In this document: piece by piece, positions 54,547 through 63,031 of the stretch
Position numbering within the stretch: position 1 is the first letter of the stretch
Layout of the letters: each line of letters begins with the position of its first letter
Assembly: GCA_037200045.1 (NCBI GenBank)
Contig: JBBCHM010000002.1
Coordinates: 1,291,241 to 1,355,240, forward strand
DNA from: Rhizomicrobium sp.
Lineage (GTDB): Bacteria; Pseudomonadota; Alphaproteobacteria; Micropepsales; Micropepsaceae
Direction of reading: 5' to 3'
DNA: 64,000 nucleotides
Made by a program: the position numbers and the translations under genes
The notes under the pieces: model-generated
Told to the model about the DNA's origin: nothing
Seen by the model: only the letters and a program-made list of their open reading frames with translations
Database searches by the model: none

Positions 54547-54872
54547 TGAGCTATCTCACGCATCTCTATATGCTGGCGCTGCAGCACCCTTATGACACCG
54601 TGTGGACCGGCATCGGCTTCTTCGGCCAGGCGATCTTCGGCGTGCGCTTCCTGATCCAGTGGCTGCGCAGCGAGCAGGAAGGCCACAGCGTGGTGCCGGT
54701 CGCCTTCTGGTATTGCAGCCTCGGCGGCGGGCTGATCAGCTTCGCCTATGCGGTGCACATCCAGGCCTGGCCGCTGCTGATCGGCCAGGGCATGCCGATC
54801 CCGATCTATCTGCGCAATCTTTACATGATCTACCGCGACCGCACCCGGAAAGCCGCGGCGCCGCCGGCTTAA
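54546..54872 (+). CDS. LAB_N-domain membrane protein
   Basis: A 108-residue protein corresponding to the N-terminal module of lipid-A-disaccharide synthase (LAB_N), with three or four membrane helices (IGFFGQAIFGVRFLIQWLRSEQ and FWYCSLGGGLISFAYAVHIQ). Free-standing LAB_N proteins often pair with GT2/GT39 genes and are thought to help move lipid-linked sugars. No function is proven. It overlaps the GT2 stop, so they are translationally coupled. Confidence 0.82.
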   Translation: MSYLTHLYMLALQHPYDTVWTGIGFFGQAIFGVRFLIQWLRSEQEGHSVVPVAFWYCSLGGGLISFAYAVHIQAWPLLIGQGMPIPIYLRNLYMIYRDRTRKAAAPPA

Positions 54873-54996
54873 CCATCGGCCGCGTTAACCGCGCCCCTTT
54901 TTCGCCCCAATATGGTACAAGCCTGACGGCCGTGTCGGTCCCGTAGCTTTAGCCGCATTTGCCGGCGGTGCCGGAAATGCCCGTGGGGAGGATTCC

Positions 54997-55428
54997 ATGT
55001 TTCGCCTGTTTCCGCTGCTTGTGATTCCGCTCATCGTCTACAATCTGATCGCCCTGGGCGGCGGCGCGATCCTGCATCACGCCACGCAGGACCTGCTGAG
55101 CTACGAGCACGCCGTGTCCATTCCGATGTTCTCGGGCGATGTCTGGAAGTTCAGCTTCGGCGACTTCCTCGTCCTGCTCAGCCTGTGCCTGCTGTTCGTG
55201 GAAGTGGTCAAGGCGACGCGCACGACCTCGCGCGAGATCATCAATCACGGCCTGTCGCTCCTGGTCTTCATCATCGCGCTGGTCGAATTCATCGTGGTGA
55301 AGGGCTTCGCCTCGACGCCGTTCTTCTTCATCATGGTGATGACGCTGTTCGACGTGACGGCCGGCTACACGATCTCCATCGTCGCGGCGGAGCACGATCT
55401 CGGCCTCGGCCGCGCCGGCACCGACTAG
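54997..55428 (+). CDS. Conserved four-helix membrane protein
   Basis: A 143-residue protein with four predicted membrane segments (FPLLVIPLIVYNLIALGGGA; FLVLLSLCLLFVEVVKA; LSLLVFIIALVEFIVVKG; FFFIMVMTLFDVTAGYTISI) and a His-rich loop (LHHATQDLLSYEHA). I recognise no characterised family. GGGAGGA precedes the ATG. It stands alone with its own terminator. Confidence 0.7.
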   Translation: MFRLFPLLVIPLIVYNLIALGGGAILHHATQDLLSYEHAVSIPMFSGDVWKFSFGDFLVLLSLCLLFVEVVKATRTTSREIINHGLSLLVFIIALVEFIVVKGFASTPFFFIMVMTLFDVTAGYTISIVAAEHDLGLGRAGTD

Positions 55429-55449
55429 GACGGCACGCAAGCCTTCGCG

Positions 55450-55479
55450 AACGGGCGGTCCATGCGGGCCGCCCGTTTT
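55450..55479 (+). terminator. Rho-independent terminator
   Basis: AACGGGCGG and CCGCCCGTT pair in a 9-bp stem followed by a T-run, 22 bases after the membrane-protein stop. Confidence 0.72.
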
Positions 55480-55491
55480 CGCGCCGGCCGT

Positions 55492-55986
55492 TCAGTCCGC
55501 CGGCTTGCCGACGCGCGCGGCCGGCGCAAGCTCGGCGCAGGCGGGCGCCAAGGCGGGGTCGTGGCGGACGGCCTGCCGAAAACAGACCTCGGCCCGCTCC
55601 GGCTGGTTGAGCTGGCGATGCGCCAGGCCTTTCTGGAACCAGGCGCCGGCGAGCGTCGCGTCGATCGTCAGGGCGTCGCCGCAGGCGAGGACGGCCATGC
55701 GCGGCCGGCCGAGCGCGTTCAGGCATTCGGCGAGCGCGCACAGGGTCCGCGTCGATTTCGGCGCCAGGGCGTGGGCGCGCTGCAGATCGTCGAGCGCATC
55801 CTTGAGCTGGCCGCGGCGCAGCCTGCACCGGCCCCGGCTTTCGAACAGGAGCGGATGGGTGTGGCCGGCATCCAGCGCCCGCTGGGCCAGTTGCGCGGCA
55901 AGGTCGAGATCGCCGGCGGCGATCGCCTGCTCGATGCCGGCGATAAAGAGCGGGGGCTGGGGCACGCCGTCCTGCGAGCTCTGCAC
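55492..55986 (-). CDS. Tetratricopeptide-repeat protein
   Basis: A 164-residue all-helical protein with at least three TPR units: LDLAAQLAQRALDAGHTHPL, LKDALDDLQRAHALAPKS, and ERAEVCFRQAVRHDPAL. It starts with GTG and has no signal peptide, so it is a cytoplasmic scaffold; the partner is unknown. It resembles the N-terminal TPR part of larger proteins and could be a shortened member. Divergent from the island boundary tRNA. Confidence 0.7.
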   Translation of the reverse strand: MQSSQDGVPQPPLFIAGIEQAIAAGDLDLAAQLAQRALDAGHTHPLLFESRGRCRLRRGQLKDALDDLQRAHALAPKSTRTLCALAECLNALGRPRMAVLACGDALTIDATLAGAWFQKGLAHRQLNQPERAEVCFRQAVRHDPALAPACAELAPAARVGKPAD

Positions 55987-56240
55987 TGTCCTGCCTTCGG
56001 TCGGCGGACATTCCCCAACGTCCGCATGGCAGCGCTCCGGGCGCGAAACTAGAATCCGGTCCCGCTCAAAAGTTTCTCGAACCGAACAGAAAGTTCATGT
56101 TGCCGAAGGCAAAGTGCGGGGTGCCGCGCTGCCCGCAAGGGGCCGGTTCGGCGAGGGCGAAATTCCCAGGAATTGTCCGGGTTTGCATTTGGCCTGCAGG
56201 CGGGATATCTCGCGCCGCCGTCTATCAAGGCGGGCGTCCC

Positions 56241-56331
56241 GGACAGGTGGCCGAGTGGTTTAAGGCGCACGCCTGGAAAGTGTGTAACGGTTAATAGCCG
56301 TTCGAGGGTTCGAATCCCTCCCTGTCCGCCA
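56241..56331 (+). tRNA. tRNA-Ser (anticodon GGA)
   Basis: Acceptor GGACAGG pairs with CCTGTCC, followed by GCCA, so CCA is encoded. D-arm GGCCGAGTGG, anticodon loop CTGGAAA (GGA), a long variable arm with AACGG/CCGTT, and T-arm GAGGGTTCGAATCCCTC are all typical of class II tRNA-Ser. It reads UCC and UCU. Its 3' part is the insertion site of the element to the right. Confidence 0.97.
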
Positions 56332-57933
56332 CTTCAGAACAGAACTGGGCACGCCGGGCGTAGCCGGCGCTACGCCCGCACCAGTGGCAAGGGTTCTGAG
56401 CAAATCCCCCTTCGATCCCATGATGCGGACTTCTTTGTCAGCGACTTCGACGCGCTGGGCAAGCGCGCGGAGATGGTCGCGACGGTAGCCACCACCCTCG
56501 ATCCGCATACGCTCCCGCGCCGTCCGGGCGAACTTGCGGACCATCTGCGGCGTGATCGCCTGCTGGCCGGAGCTTTCGAGCATGGCCTGAGCGCGCTCGG
56601 AGTCTGCCTGCGCCTGATCGCGAGTTGCCTTGAGGCCGGCGATACGGTCTCTCAGCGCCGTGTCGCCCAGATCGGCCACGCCCGACTCGATGGCGTCATA
56701 GAGCCGCTTGAGCCGTAGGTCGGTCTCGGTGGCGCGCTTGTTCAGTTCAGCGATGTGTTCGCGGCGACGTTCCGAGCGCTCCTGCCGGCGGTCGAGCACG
56801 GCGGCCAGCACTTCCTTAAGCCGCTCGGGCTGCAACAGCCTGTCCTCGATATGGCTGGCCACAAGGTTGTCCAGCTTCTCCATCGGGATCGAGCGGCCTT
56901 TGCAGCCCGTCTCGCCCTGCCGTGCCTTGATCGAGCAGGTGTAGTAGCGATAGCGCCCGCCCTTGCCCGTGCGGAGCGTCATAGCCCCGCCGCAGTCAGC
57001 GCAAAAGCAGATGCCGGTAAGGAGGGTGGGGCCGCTGACCACACGGGCCGGCGTGACTTTGGGGTTTCGTGAACGAAGATGCGCCTGCACGGCATCGAAG
57101 GTCGTCTGATCGATGATCGGCGGCACGGCGACGGTGACGATCTCGCTGACCGGCTTCAACGCCTTGGCCTTGGAGCGCTTGTTGAACTCGTGCTCACCGA
57201 TATAGGTGCGCCGCGTCAGGATGCGATGAACCTGCCCGATGCCCCAGCGTCCGCCGTCGCGGGTGAAGAGGCGGTGGCGGTTGAGATGAGCCGTGATGTT
57301 CTTCACGCCCATTGGGCCGGACGTGCCGTCGCCCTCCAGCGCAAGCCTATAAATCAGTCGGATCGTGTCGGCGTGCAGCGGATCGATTTCCAGCTTCTTT
57401 TTGACCTTGGCCCCACGCTGCTCCGCCGCGACGATGCGATAGCCAATGGGCGGCAGGGAGCCGTTCCAGAAACCCTGACGGGCATTCTCCTTCAAGGCCC
57501 GCAGGACGTGCTTGGCGTTCTCTTTGGACTGGTACTCGTCGAACAGCGCCATGATCTGACGCATCATGACGTGCATGGGATCGTCGCCCATCTCCTGCGT
57601 AATGGAGACGAGCTTGACGCCGTTCTTGGCGAGCCGGCGGACGTAAAATTCAAGCTCGAAGTGATCGCGGAAGAACCTGCTGAACGAATGGACGATGACG
57701 ACATCGAACACCGCAGGCTTGCTGGTGCCCGCTTCGATCATGCGCTGGAATTCGGGGCGGCGGTCGTTCGTGGCGGATGCGCCGGGTTCAACGTAGGTCT
57801 CGACAAGCTGGTAGCCGCGCGACTGGCAATAGGTTTCGCCCTGCCGCTTCTGATCTGGAATGGAGACATCATGCTCGGCCTGCCGCGCCGTCGAGACGCG
57901 CAGATAGAGGGCGGCGCGCAGCGGCACGGTCAT
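56260..57933 (-). CDS. Large serine recombinase (site-specific integrase)
   Basis: A 557-residue recombinase: resolvase domain with the catalytic Ser in LYLRVSTARQAEH (Ser14), recombinase domain (MGVKNITAHLNRHRLFTRDGGRW), a zinc ribbon (CFCADCGGAM...YYTCSIKARQGETGC) and a long coiled coil (about 390-460). It integrates and excises the element by Ser-phosphate chemistry. The last 23 or so residues (RTGRDSNPRTAINRY) are encoded antisense to the tRNA-Ser 3' part, so the tail comes from the attachment site. A short unknown gene precedes it by 21 bases. Confidence 0.93.
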   Translation of the reverse strand: MTVPLRAALYLRVSTARQAEHDVSIPDQKRQGETYCQSRGYQLVETYVEPGASATNDRRPEFQRMIEAGTSKPAVFDVVIVHSFSRFFRDHFELEFYVRRLAKNGVKLVSITQEMGDDPMHVMMRQIMALFDEYQSKENAKHVLRALKENARQGFWNGSLPPIGYRIVAAEQRGAKVKKKLEIDPLHADTIRLIYRLALEGDGTSGPMGVKNITAHLNRHRLFTRDGGRWGIGQVHRILTRRTYIGEHEFNKRSKAKALKPVSEIVTVAVPPIIDQTTFDAVQAHLRSRNPKVTPARVVSGPTLLTGICFCADCGGAMTLRTGKGGRYRYYTCSIKARQGETGCKGRSIPMEKLDNLVASHIEDRLLQPERLKEVLAAVLDRRQERSERRREHIAELNKRATETDLRLKRLYDAIESGVADLGDTALRDRIAGLKATRDQAQADSERAQAMLESSGQQAITPQMVRKFARTARERMRIEGGGYRRDHLRALAQRVEVADKEVRIMGSKGDLLRTLATGAGVAPATPGVPSSVLKWRTGRDSNPRTAINRYTLSRRAP

Positions 57934-57954
57934 GGCAGAAGTCTCCTTGTCAAA

Positions 57955-58203
57955 TCATCGGCACGGCCCAAACAGTTCATCGAAGAGGTCGCCGAACCAT
58001 GCCTCGAACACGTCAACCTCGGCTTCCGTGACCGGGACGCGCCGGGGCCAGTCGTCGGTGACGGTCCACGTCGCAACATCATGCTTCGGCGGCCGGCCGA
58101 TGCGGGGCCACGGCTCCAACTGGACGTAAAGATCGTCGGGCAGGACGTCCAGGTGCGGATAGTCGCGACGGTCTTTGCGGTGAAGGGCACGCGGTTGGGA
58201 CAT
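57955..58203 (-). CDS. Small acidic protein upstream of the recombinase
   Basis: An 82-residue protein rich in acidic and aromatic residues: PDDLYVQLEPWPRIGRPPKHD, VATWTVTDDWPRRVPVTEAE and DVFEAWFGDLFDELFG. No known domain. Its position 21 bases ahead of the recombinase gene on the same strand suggests an accessory role in integration or its control (a possible directionality factor), which is inference from position only. Confidence 0.65.
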   Translation of the reverse strand: MSQPRALHRKDRRDYPHLDVLPDDLYVQLEPWPRIGRPPKHDVATWTVTDDWPRRVPVTEAEVDVFEAWFGDLFDELFGPCR

Positions 58204-58352
58204 CCCGACAGGATCGCGCGACTAACCCGAGACAAGAATAGCCGAATTTTACGCCACAGCACGCTTCGCGGCGGAGCGTGAAAATACTTGCGTGGTATGA
58301 CATCAGACGAGCGGAGCGTAGCGAGCGCGGTCCAGAGCAGTTCCCTCACTGT

Positions 58353-58706
58353 CTAAGCCTCCCGTTGCGTCCTCGGAGACACGGCCAGCCCAAGGAACAC
58401 GAGGATCGCTTGATTGAGCCGTAGGATGTCCTCGTCGTCCAAGCGACCGACATGCGCGCCGACCTTAGACTTCGGGACGGTAGTGATCTTGTCCACCATC
58501 AGCCGGCAAGCTGCGCGCAGCCCGTTGCGCTCGTTCGGCTCCACGGGCAGGCGGAACAGAGGCGCTTCGGTTGCGTCCGTCGTAAAGGCGCAGACGGTGA
58601 TCGAGTCGGTGGCGTCGAAGCTGTCATCCTGCACGATGACAACCGGGCGCGGTTTGCCCGCGTAATCCTTGCCGCCGGCGACGGTCCAGATGTCGCCACG
58701 CCTCAT
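58353..58706 (-). CDS. MazF/PemK-type toxin
   Basis: A 117-residue RNA-cleaving toxin of the MazF/PemK fold: MRRGDIWTVAGGKDYAGKPRPVVIVQDD, the ITVCAFTTDATEAP strand, and VDKITTVPKSKVG, where the last Thr region corresponds to the catalytic end of MazF. It cuts single-stranded RNA in the cytoplasm and is neutralised by the protein encoded just upstream. The genes overlap by 4 bases (ATGA). This is a likely maintenance module of the integrated element. Confidence 0.9.
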   Translation of the reverse strand: MRRGDIWTVAGGKDYAGKPRPVVIVQDDSFDATDSITVCAFTTDATEAPLFRLPVEPNERNGLRAACRLMVDKITTVPKSKVGAHVGRLDDEDILRLNQAILVFLGLAVSPRTQREA

Positions 58707-58927
58707 TCATCGCCCCAGTCCGATACTGCGTCGATAAACGCCTGATCCTCGCGGGCATGCGCGCTCGCCGCCACGGCCAAGGACTGGCGGTGTGCCTCCG
58801 ACCGGAACGATGGCGAGCGCACATCCGGTACCCAAATCTGAATTGGACGAAGGCCCTGCGACCGCAGGCGTTCTCGATGTTCCCGTACCTTCACGCGGGA
58901 GGGCTTGGGCCTCGATGCCGATGGCAT
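58703..58927 (-). CDS. MazE-type antitoxin (DUF3018 family)
   Basis: A 74-residue antitoxin: basic N-terminus (PSRVKVREHRERLRSQGLRP) with IQIWVPDVRSPSF, matching antitoxins paired with PemK-like toxins, and an acidic C-terminus (DQAFIDAVSDWGDE) that wraps the toxin. The ATG at 58927 has GGAG 7 bases upstream; a TTG at 58933 is an alternative. A palindrome in the promoter region could be its own binding site, giving autorepression. Confidence 0.85.
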   Translation of the reverse strand: MPSASRPKPSRVKVREHRERLRSQGLRPIQIWVPDVRSPSFRSEAHRQSLAVAASAHAREDQAFIDAVSDWGDE

Positions 58928-58944
58928 GATCAATCTCCAAATAA

Positions 58945-58956
58945 GTTACATGTAAC
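58945..58956. promoter_or_regulatory. Candidate operator of the mazEF-like pair
   Basis: GTTACATGTAAC is a perfect 12-bp palindrome located 18 bases before the antitoxin ATG, overlapping the expected promoter. Binding by the antitoxin is inferred from position. Confidence 0.45.
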
Positions 58957-59057
58957 CTATCACGGGCAATGGGCCGTGACCAGCCCCTCGTCAGGGAAGG
59001 AGTGGATCACTCCCAATCAGCCTTACTTGCCTGGAGAGCCCCCTGCCGGGCCGGGGA

Positions 59058-59118
59058 CAGCCGGTCAAGGCCGTAAGCCGCGCAGCGGTGGCGCGCCAGC
59101 GCCAGCCTTGACGGGCTG
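59058..59118. repeat. 61-base inverted repeat, possible oriT hairpin
   Basis: CAGCCGGTCAAGGC (59058-59071) and GCCTTGACGGGCTG (59105-59118) pair at 13 of 14 positions around a 33-base GC-rich loop. It lies in a gene-free stretch (58957-59164) between the toxin-antitoxin pair and an unknown gene, in an element that encodes a relaxase. A conjugation origin is possible but no nick site is identified. Confidence 0.45.
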
Positions 59119-59164
59119 GAGCCGGTCCGGCCTCATCGAGGAAGCAGGTTTGCATGGGGAAGCA

Positions 59165-60178
59165 TCAATCTCGGCCAAATAAACGCCCAAGCCAGCTTTT
59201 GGGGCGGTTCCGGTCATTCCCCGGCACGGCCGCGCTCGACGACTTTTGTGGGGGTGGCTCGGGCGAACTAGCGATAATTGCCGTCACACGCTCAAGCTCG
59301 GATCGCCCCTTCGCTGTTATCATGTCGCTTGGCAAGCTACGGAGATTGTAAACCCATTGAAGGCGACACATGCAGCCAACTTCTTGAGCGGGCCTTGTGG
59401 AATCATTGATGTAGCCGTGGGCGCCCGCATTCATAAGGCCCTTCTCGATAGCCCAATTGCCCCGCACGGCGTAAACTTTTCCGTCGCGCGCCTCGTGATC
59501 GTAGGTCTTTTGATATTCGCCTTGTTCATCCAATTCGCTGTAGTGCCAAATCGCTGCAAGCGGATTTCCTTGAAGGGAGAATATGTATTCGATCTCAGCG
59601 GCAAGGCTATTTGCCTTATAGACATAGAATAGCTTCTCCCACTTTGCTAATTGCTGAAGCTCCTTCTTGATCTCCGTAATCTGTCTTTTGGCAGCCTTGT
59701 CTTTTGTTCCGACGCTCGGCACTTGTTCAATAAATTGCTCTAATCGAGAGTTAAACTCACTTATCTGCTGATCGAAATAGTGCTGTGCCTGCAAATGATA
59801 AGTCGCTACGCACTCTGCAAGGCAGACCTTTATATTTGGCAACAGCGCGTCGAAATTCCCTGCGATTTGACTACCGCTAGAACTAACTAGGCCAGATTGG
59901 CCGTCGCCGCCAATGATTTGACGGGTTGGCATGCCTCTGACTTGTATCACCTTTTCAAGAAAATCTTCGCCGGCCAGCTTATAGGTGGCTGTCGCTTGTT
60001 CGACCGTAGCCGATATGTCCCGTACGACTTCGGCCACCTGCCTCTTGATCTCATCTTGGTGAGCGTCCGACTGCGGGCCTGACTTCATAAAGGCCGCGAG
60101 GGAGTCACCTATCGCTTGAATGGCCTCGCGGGCGTCTAGCATGAGCGGCCGTTCCTTCACTAATTTGCATTCATCCAT
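59165..60178 (-). CDS. Unknown protein with C-terminal Cys/Trp-rich module
   Basis: A 337-residue protein, AT-richer than neighbours. The first 200 residues are helical (EIKRQVAEVVRDISATVEQA; AKRQITEIKKELQQLAKWEK). The C-terminal part has YDHEARDGKVYAVRGNWAIE, GYINDSTRPAQEVGCMCRLQ and WVYNLRSLPSDMITAKGRSE. This tail, with a CxC and a conserved Asp-Met-Thr run, resembles modules found at the ends of phage-associated minor head proteins, but I am not certain. No partner. Probably carried in with the element. Confidence 0.55.
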   Translation of the reverse strand: MDECKLVKERPLMLDAREAIQAIGDSLAAFMKSGPQSDAHQDEIKRQVAEVVRDISATVEQATATYKLAGEDFLEKVIQVRGMPTRQIIGGDGQSGLVSSSGSQIAGNFDALLPNIKVCLAECVATYHLQAQHYFDQQISEFNSRLEQFIEQVPSVGTKDKAAKRQITEIKKELQQLAKWEKLFYVYKANSLAAEIEYIFSLQGNPLAAIWHYSELDEQGEYQKTYDHEARDGKVYAVRGNWAIEKGLMNAGAHGYINDSTRPAQEVGCMCRLQWVYNLRSLPSDMITAKGRSELERVTAIIASSPEPPPQKSSSAAVPGNDRNRPKSWLGRLFGRD

Positions 60179-60283
60179 AAATGTCCGGCCGCGGTTACGC
60201 GGCTAAGGGCTTCGCACTTATCGTAAAGCCCGCCTCCGTTCATATAAAATCCGAATCTCCGAGGCGTGGCGTGACACAGGCGA

Positions 60284-62410
60284 TCATAATCCGATCCCAA
60301 GTTCTCTTTTTCTACCGAATCCCCAATCAATGCCGCCGTCGGAGCGCCGGACACCGCTGATGTACTGGTCGATACGCTTTTCGAGAACTGGCTGCCAGGG
60401 CACGAGCTGGAAGCCCATGCCGTCCTCGATCATGGCGAAGCGCCCGCTGGTAAGATTGGCGACGCCCGCCAGCCGGCCGGTCACATATTCCCCCGGCCCG
60501 CTTGGCGCGTAGGGCAGCCCGCGCTCGGCCGCCATCTGCCGGCCAACGTGATCGACCTCTTGTCGTTCCAGCGCGGCGATGGTCTTGCGCGGGATGGTAA
60601 TGGTTTGCCCATTGTCCGTGGCGTAGCCTATCTCCACCAGCCGCTCGGCGCGGCGATGGAGGGCATCCTTTACCTCCTGGCCGAACCCCGCCTCGGCCAG
60701 CGGGGTCCGTTTGTCGGCGACAAGCTCCCGATCCAGCCAGGTTGCGCCGCCGCTGCCGATCTGCCGTTCAAGGTCAAGGGTGGAGAGCGTGCGGGCAGCG
60801 AAGTCCTTGGGTCGCCCCTGCGCGTCATAGGCGACACCGCGCTCGGCGATGTCGGCGGGGATTTTCCAGTGATCGGCGTCGATGCGTTCGACGTGCCCGG
60901 CACGGCGAAGCGCTTCCAGACGGCGGACATGGGAGCGGATGAAGGCGTCCGGGTCGCCGTGGCGGCGTTCGATGATGTCCCGCGTGGCTTCCAGATGCTG
61001 GCTCGGCCGGTAGATGCCGCCATTGGCTTCCGCCATCGTGTTGATATTGAGGTCGGCGGGTCTCGGCTCGGCCTTGGTCGGGGCGGGATCGAGCGAGATG
61101 ATATGCCCCCGTTTGATCTCGTCCAGCTTGGTCGCATCCGCCGTCTCGACATAGTGGGTGCGACCGTCTACCCCGTCGATGACCAGATGCAGCCGGTCGC
61201 CCATCTCGTCGCCGGCCAATCCCTTGGCGAGCACGCGCCCGACGACTGGATGGGCGATCTGCTTGCCGTGGGTGACATACTGGCTCGGGCCGCGCTCGTC
61301 CGCGATGCCGTGATCGGCCAGTGCCCGGTGCATGGTCTTGATGATGTCGTTGCGCTCGCCCAGAGCCTTCAAGGTCGGCTCGGCCCTGTCGGAGATGGCC
61401 CAGCGTCCAGGTTCGGTTTCGGTGGCGAGGTCGTAGCGTTCCAGCCGCTTCGCCCGATCGATCAGCAGATGCCGGTTGGCGCGGACGGTGTAGCCCTCGG
61501 CGGCGTCAGGGCGCAGGTCCACGACGCCCTTCTCCTGTTGCTCGGTGATGAGCATCCGGTCGAGCCGGGTCAGCCGTTCGGCATCCACCTCGGTCGCCAG
61601 CTTGCGGGCGACATCAAGCTCGGTCTGTGGCCCGAGTTCCAGCGTCACCAGTTCGCTCGCCCGGTGGCGGACCCCATGGGCTATGTAGTCGCCGGCGATA
61701 TTGAGGATACGGCCATCGTCGAGAACGCCCCGAACGATCACATGGGTATGGGGGTGGCCGGTGTTGTGGTGATCGACCGCAACCCAATCGAGCTTCGTGC
61801 CGAGGTCGGTTTCCATCTGCCGCATGAGGTCGCGGGTGAAGCCGCGCAGGTCGCTCATCTCGACGGAATCCTCCGGCGCGACGATGAAGCGGAACTGGTG
61901 ACGGTCCTCCCGCCCGCGCTCGACAAAGGCACGACCATCCGCCTCGTTCTCAATGGCGGAATAGGCGCGGCCCTTCTCGCCGTCGCGCATCACCCCGTCG
62001 CGTTCGAGGTAGCGCAGGTGGGCGTCGGCCGCCTTGCTCACCGTGCCGCGCATCTTCAGGCCGCGTGAGCCGCGCTGCGGGTTGAGCTTGACCACCCGCG
62101 CCTTGACCACCACACGGCGCGAACGAAACCGCGCGCCGTTCCCGTCGCGGCTCCATCCGCCACCGTCTTTCGGAAAGGAAGCCACCACCTTCGCGCCCCG
62201 GCCGTGCGCATTGAACCGCCCGCCGCCTTCCCCTTTCCGGCTGCCCGCCGATCCCGATCCCCGGCCGATCCGATTGGGGTTGCCGCCGGCCTTGCGAACG
62301 GCCGCCTTGACCTGTTGCAGGAACGGCAGGTCGTGCGAACGGACGCGCGTCCTTTGGGTACGGGACCGCCCCGGTTTGATGCGGAAATCGTCTGCGTCAT
62401 TGCCTGCCAT
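60284..62410 (-). CDS. Relaxase of the DUF3363 / VirD2-like family
   Basis: A 708-residue mobilisation nuclease. The three-His metal site is seen in DHHNTGHPHTHVIVRG, following a strand with LDWVAVD. N-terminal region is basic (RSRTQRTRVRSHDLPFLQQ). C-terminal part (EKGVVDLRPDAAEGYTVRANRH onward) matches the DUF3363 domain of such relaxases. It nicks oriT and pilots the strand through a conjugative pore. I use the ATG at MAGNDADDF; an earlier in-frame start adds a Phe/Cys-rich lead. No coupling protein in view. Confidence 0.87.
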   Translation of the reverse strand: MAGNDADDFRIKPGRSRTQRTRVRSHDLPFLQQVKAAVRKAGGNPNRIGRGSGSAGSRKGEGGGRFNAHGRGAKVVASFPKDGGGWSRDGNGARFRSRRVVVKARVVKLNPQRGSRGLKMRGTVSKAADAHLRYLERDGVMRDGEKGRAYSAIENEADGRAFVERGREDRHQFRFIVAPEDSVEMSDLRGFTRDLMRQMETDLGTKLDWVAVDHHNTGHPHTHVIVRGVLDDGRILNIAGDYIAHGVRHRASELVTLELGPQTELDVARKLATEVDAERLTRLDRMLITEQQEKGVVDLRPDAAEGYTVRANRHLLIDRAKRLERYDLATETEPGRWAISDRAEPTLKALGERNDIIKTMHRALADHGIADERGPSQYVTHGKQIAHPVVGRVLAKGLAGDEMGDRLHLVIDGVDGRTHYVETADATKLDEIKRGHIISLDPAPTKAEPRPADLNINTMAEANGGIYRPSQHLEATRDIIERRHGDPDAFIRSHVRRLEALRRAGHVERIDADHWKIPADIAERGVAYDAQGRPKDFAARTLSTLDLERQIGSGGATWLDRELVADKRTPLAEAGFGQEVKDALHRRAERLVEIGYATDNGQTITIPRKTIAALERQEVDHVGRQMAAERGLPYAPSGPGEYVTGRLAGVANLTSGRFAMIEDGMGFQLVPWQPVLEKRIDQYISGVRRSDGGIDWGFGRKRELGIGL

Positions 62411-63031
62411 GACAGGACGATCAGCATCGGATTCGGGATGCGCAAGTCCTCGAAAGCACTCGTCGTGGTGTGGCGGAAAAAGACTTGCTGTAGCGTAGAA
62501 ACGGCAGAACGCGCCACGCGGCACCTTGCGACCGCCACCCACTTTTGCATTGAAAATAAAGAGAAAAGTGCCTCAGGCGGCACCACGCACACCGTTCGGA
62601 GTGCCGCTACATCGCCGTAAAGCGGCTCAAAAACAATGTGCAGACAACCACTTACGACCGAAGGGAGCGCGGATTGAAAATCCGCTTTATCTTGCCATCC
62701 CCGTCCCAGCACAAATCGGCGCCTTCGTGCCTTCGCTCTTCCTACGTCGCACAACCCTAACTACGATCTTTGACCATGTCGTCGCTGAGCAGGATTGGCG
62801 CATATCGTACAGTCGGGACTGTCCATGAACCTTGATCGGAATGGCGCAAATTTGCGTAGCGAGGTGCCAGGTCGCGGCTGCGCGACGAACGGACTTGTGC
62901 ATGAGCCACCGCTTCTGAGACCGACGATTAGGATCGCGTCCGCTCCGGTCGTTCGTCGCCAGCAGGACACCGCATCGCCATCTTTCTCGACGGATGAGAG
63001 CAAGGCGGGCGCTGTCAGGACGCATGTGGTA
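62411..63031. other. Gene-poor stretch upstream of the relaxase, with one small hairpin
   Basis: No convincing protein-like reading frame. GCGGATT-GAA-AATCCGC (62669-62685) is a perfect 7-bp hairpin followed by TTTAT on the plus strand, and may be a weak terminator or part of a transfer origin. The stretch is less GC-rich than the chromosome. Confidence 0.5.

Noticed and set aside
60548..62068. 506-codon plus-strand frame opposite the relaxase
   Set aside because: No motif or signal peptide; the relaxase on the minus strand has the HxH site and conserved domains.
62526..62828. 100-codon frame upstream of the PIN-like gene
   Set aside because: No ribosome site, no motif, and a competing frame on the opposite strand is equally poor; I treat the stretch as intergenic.
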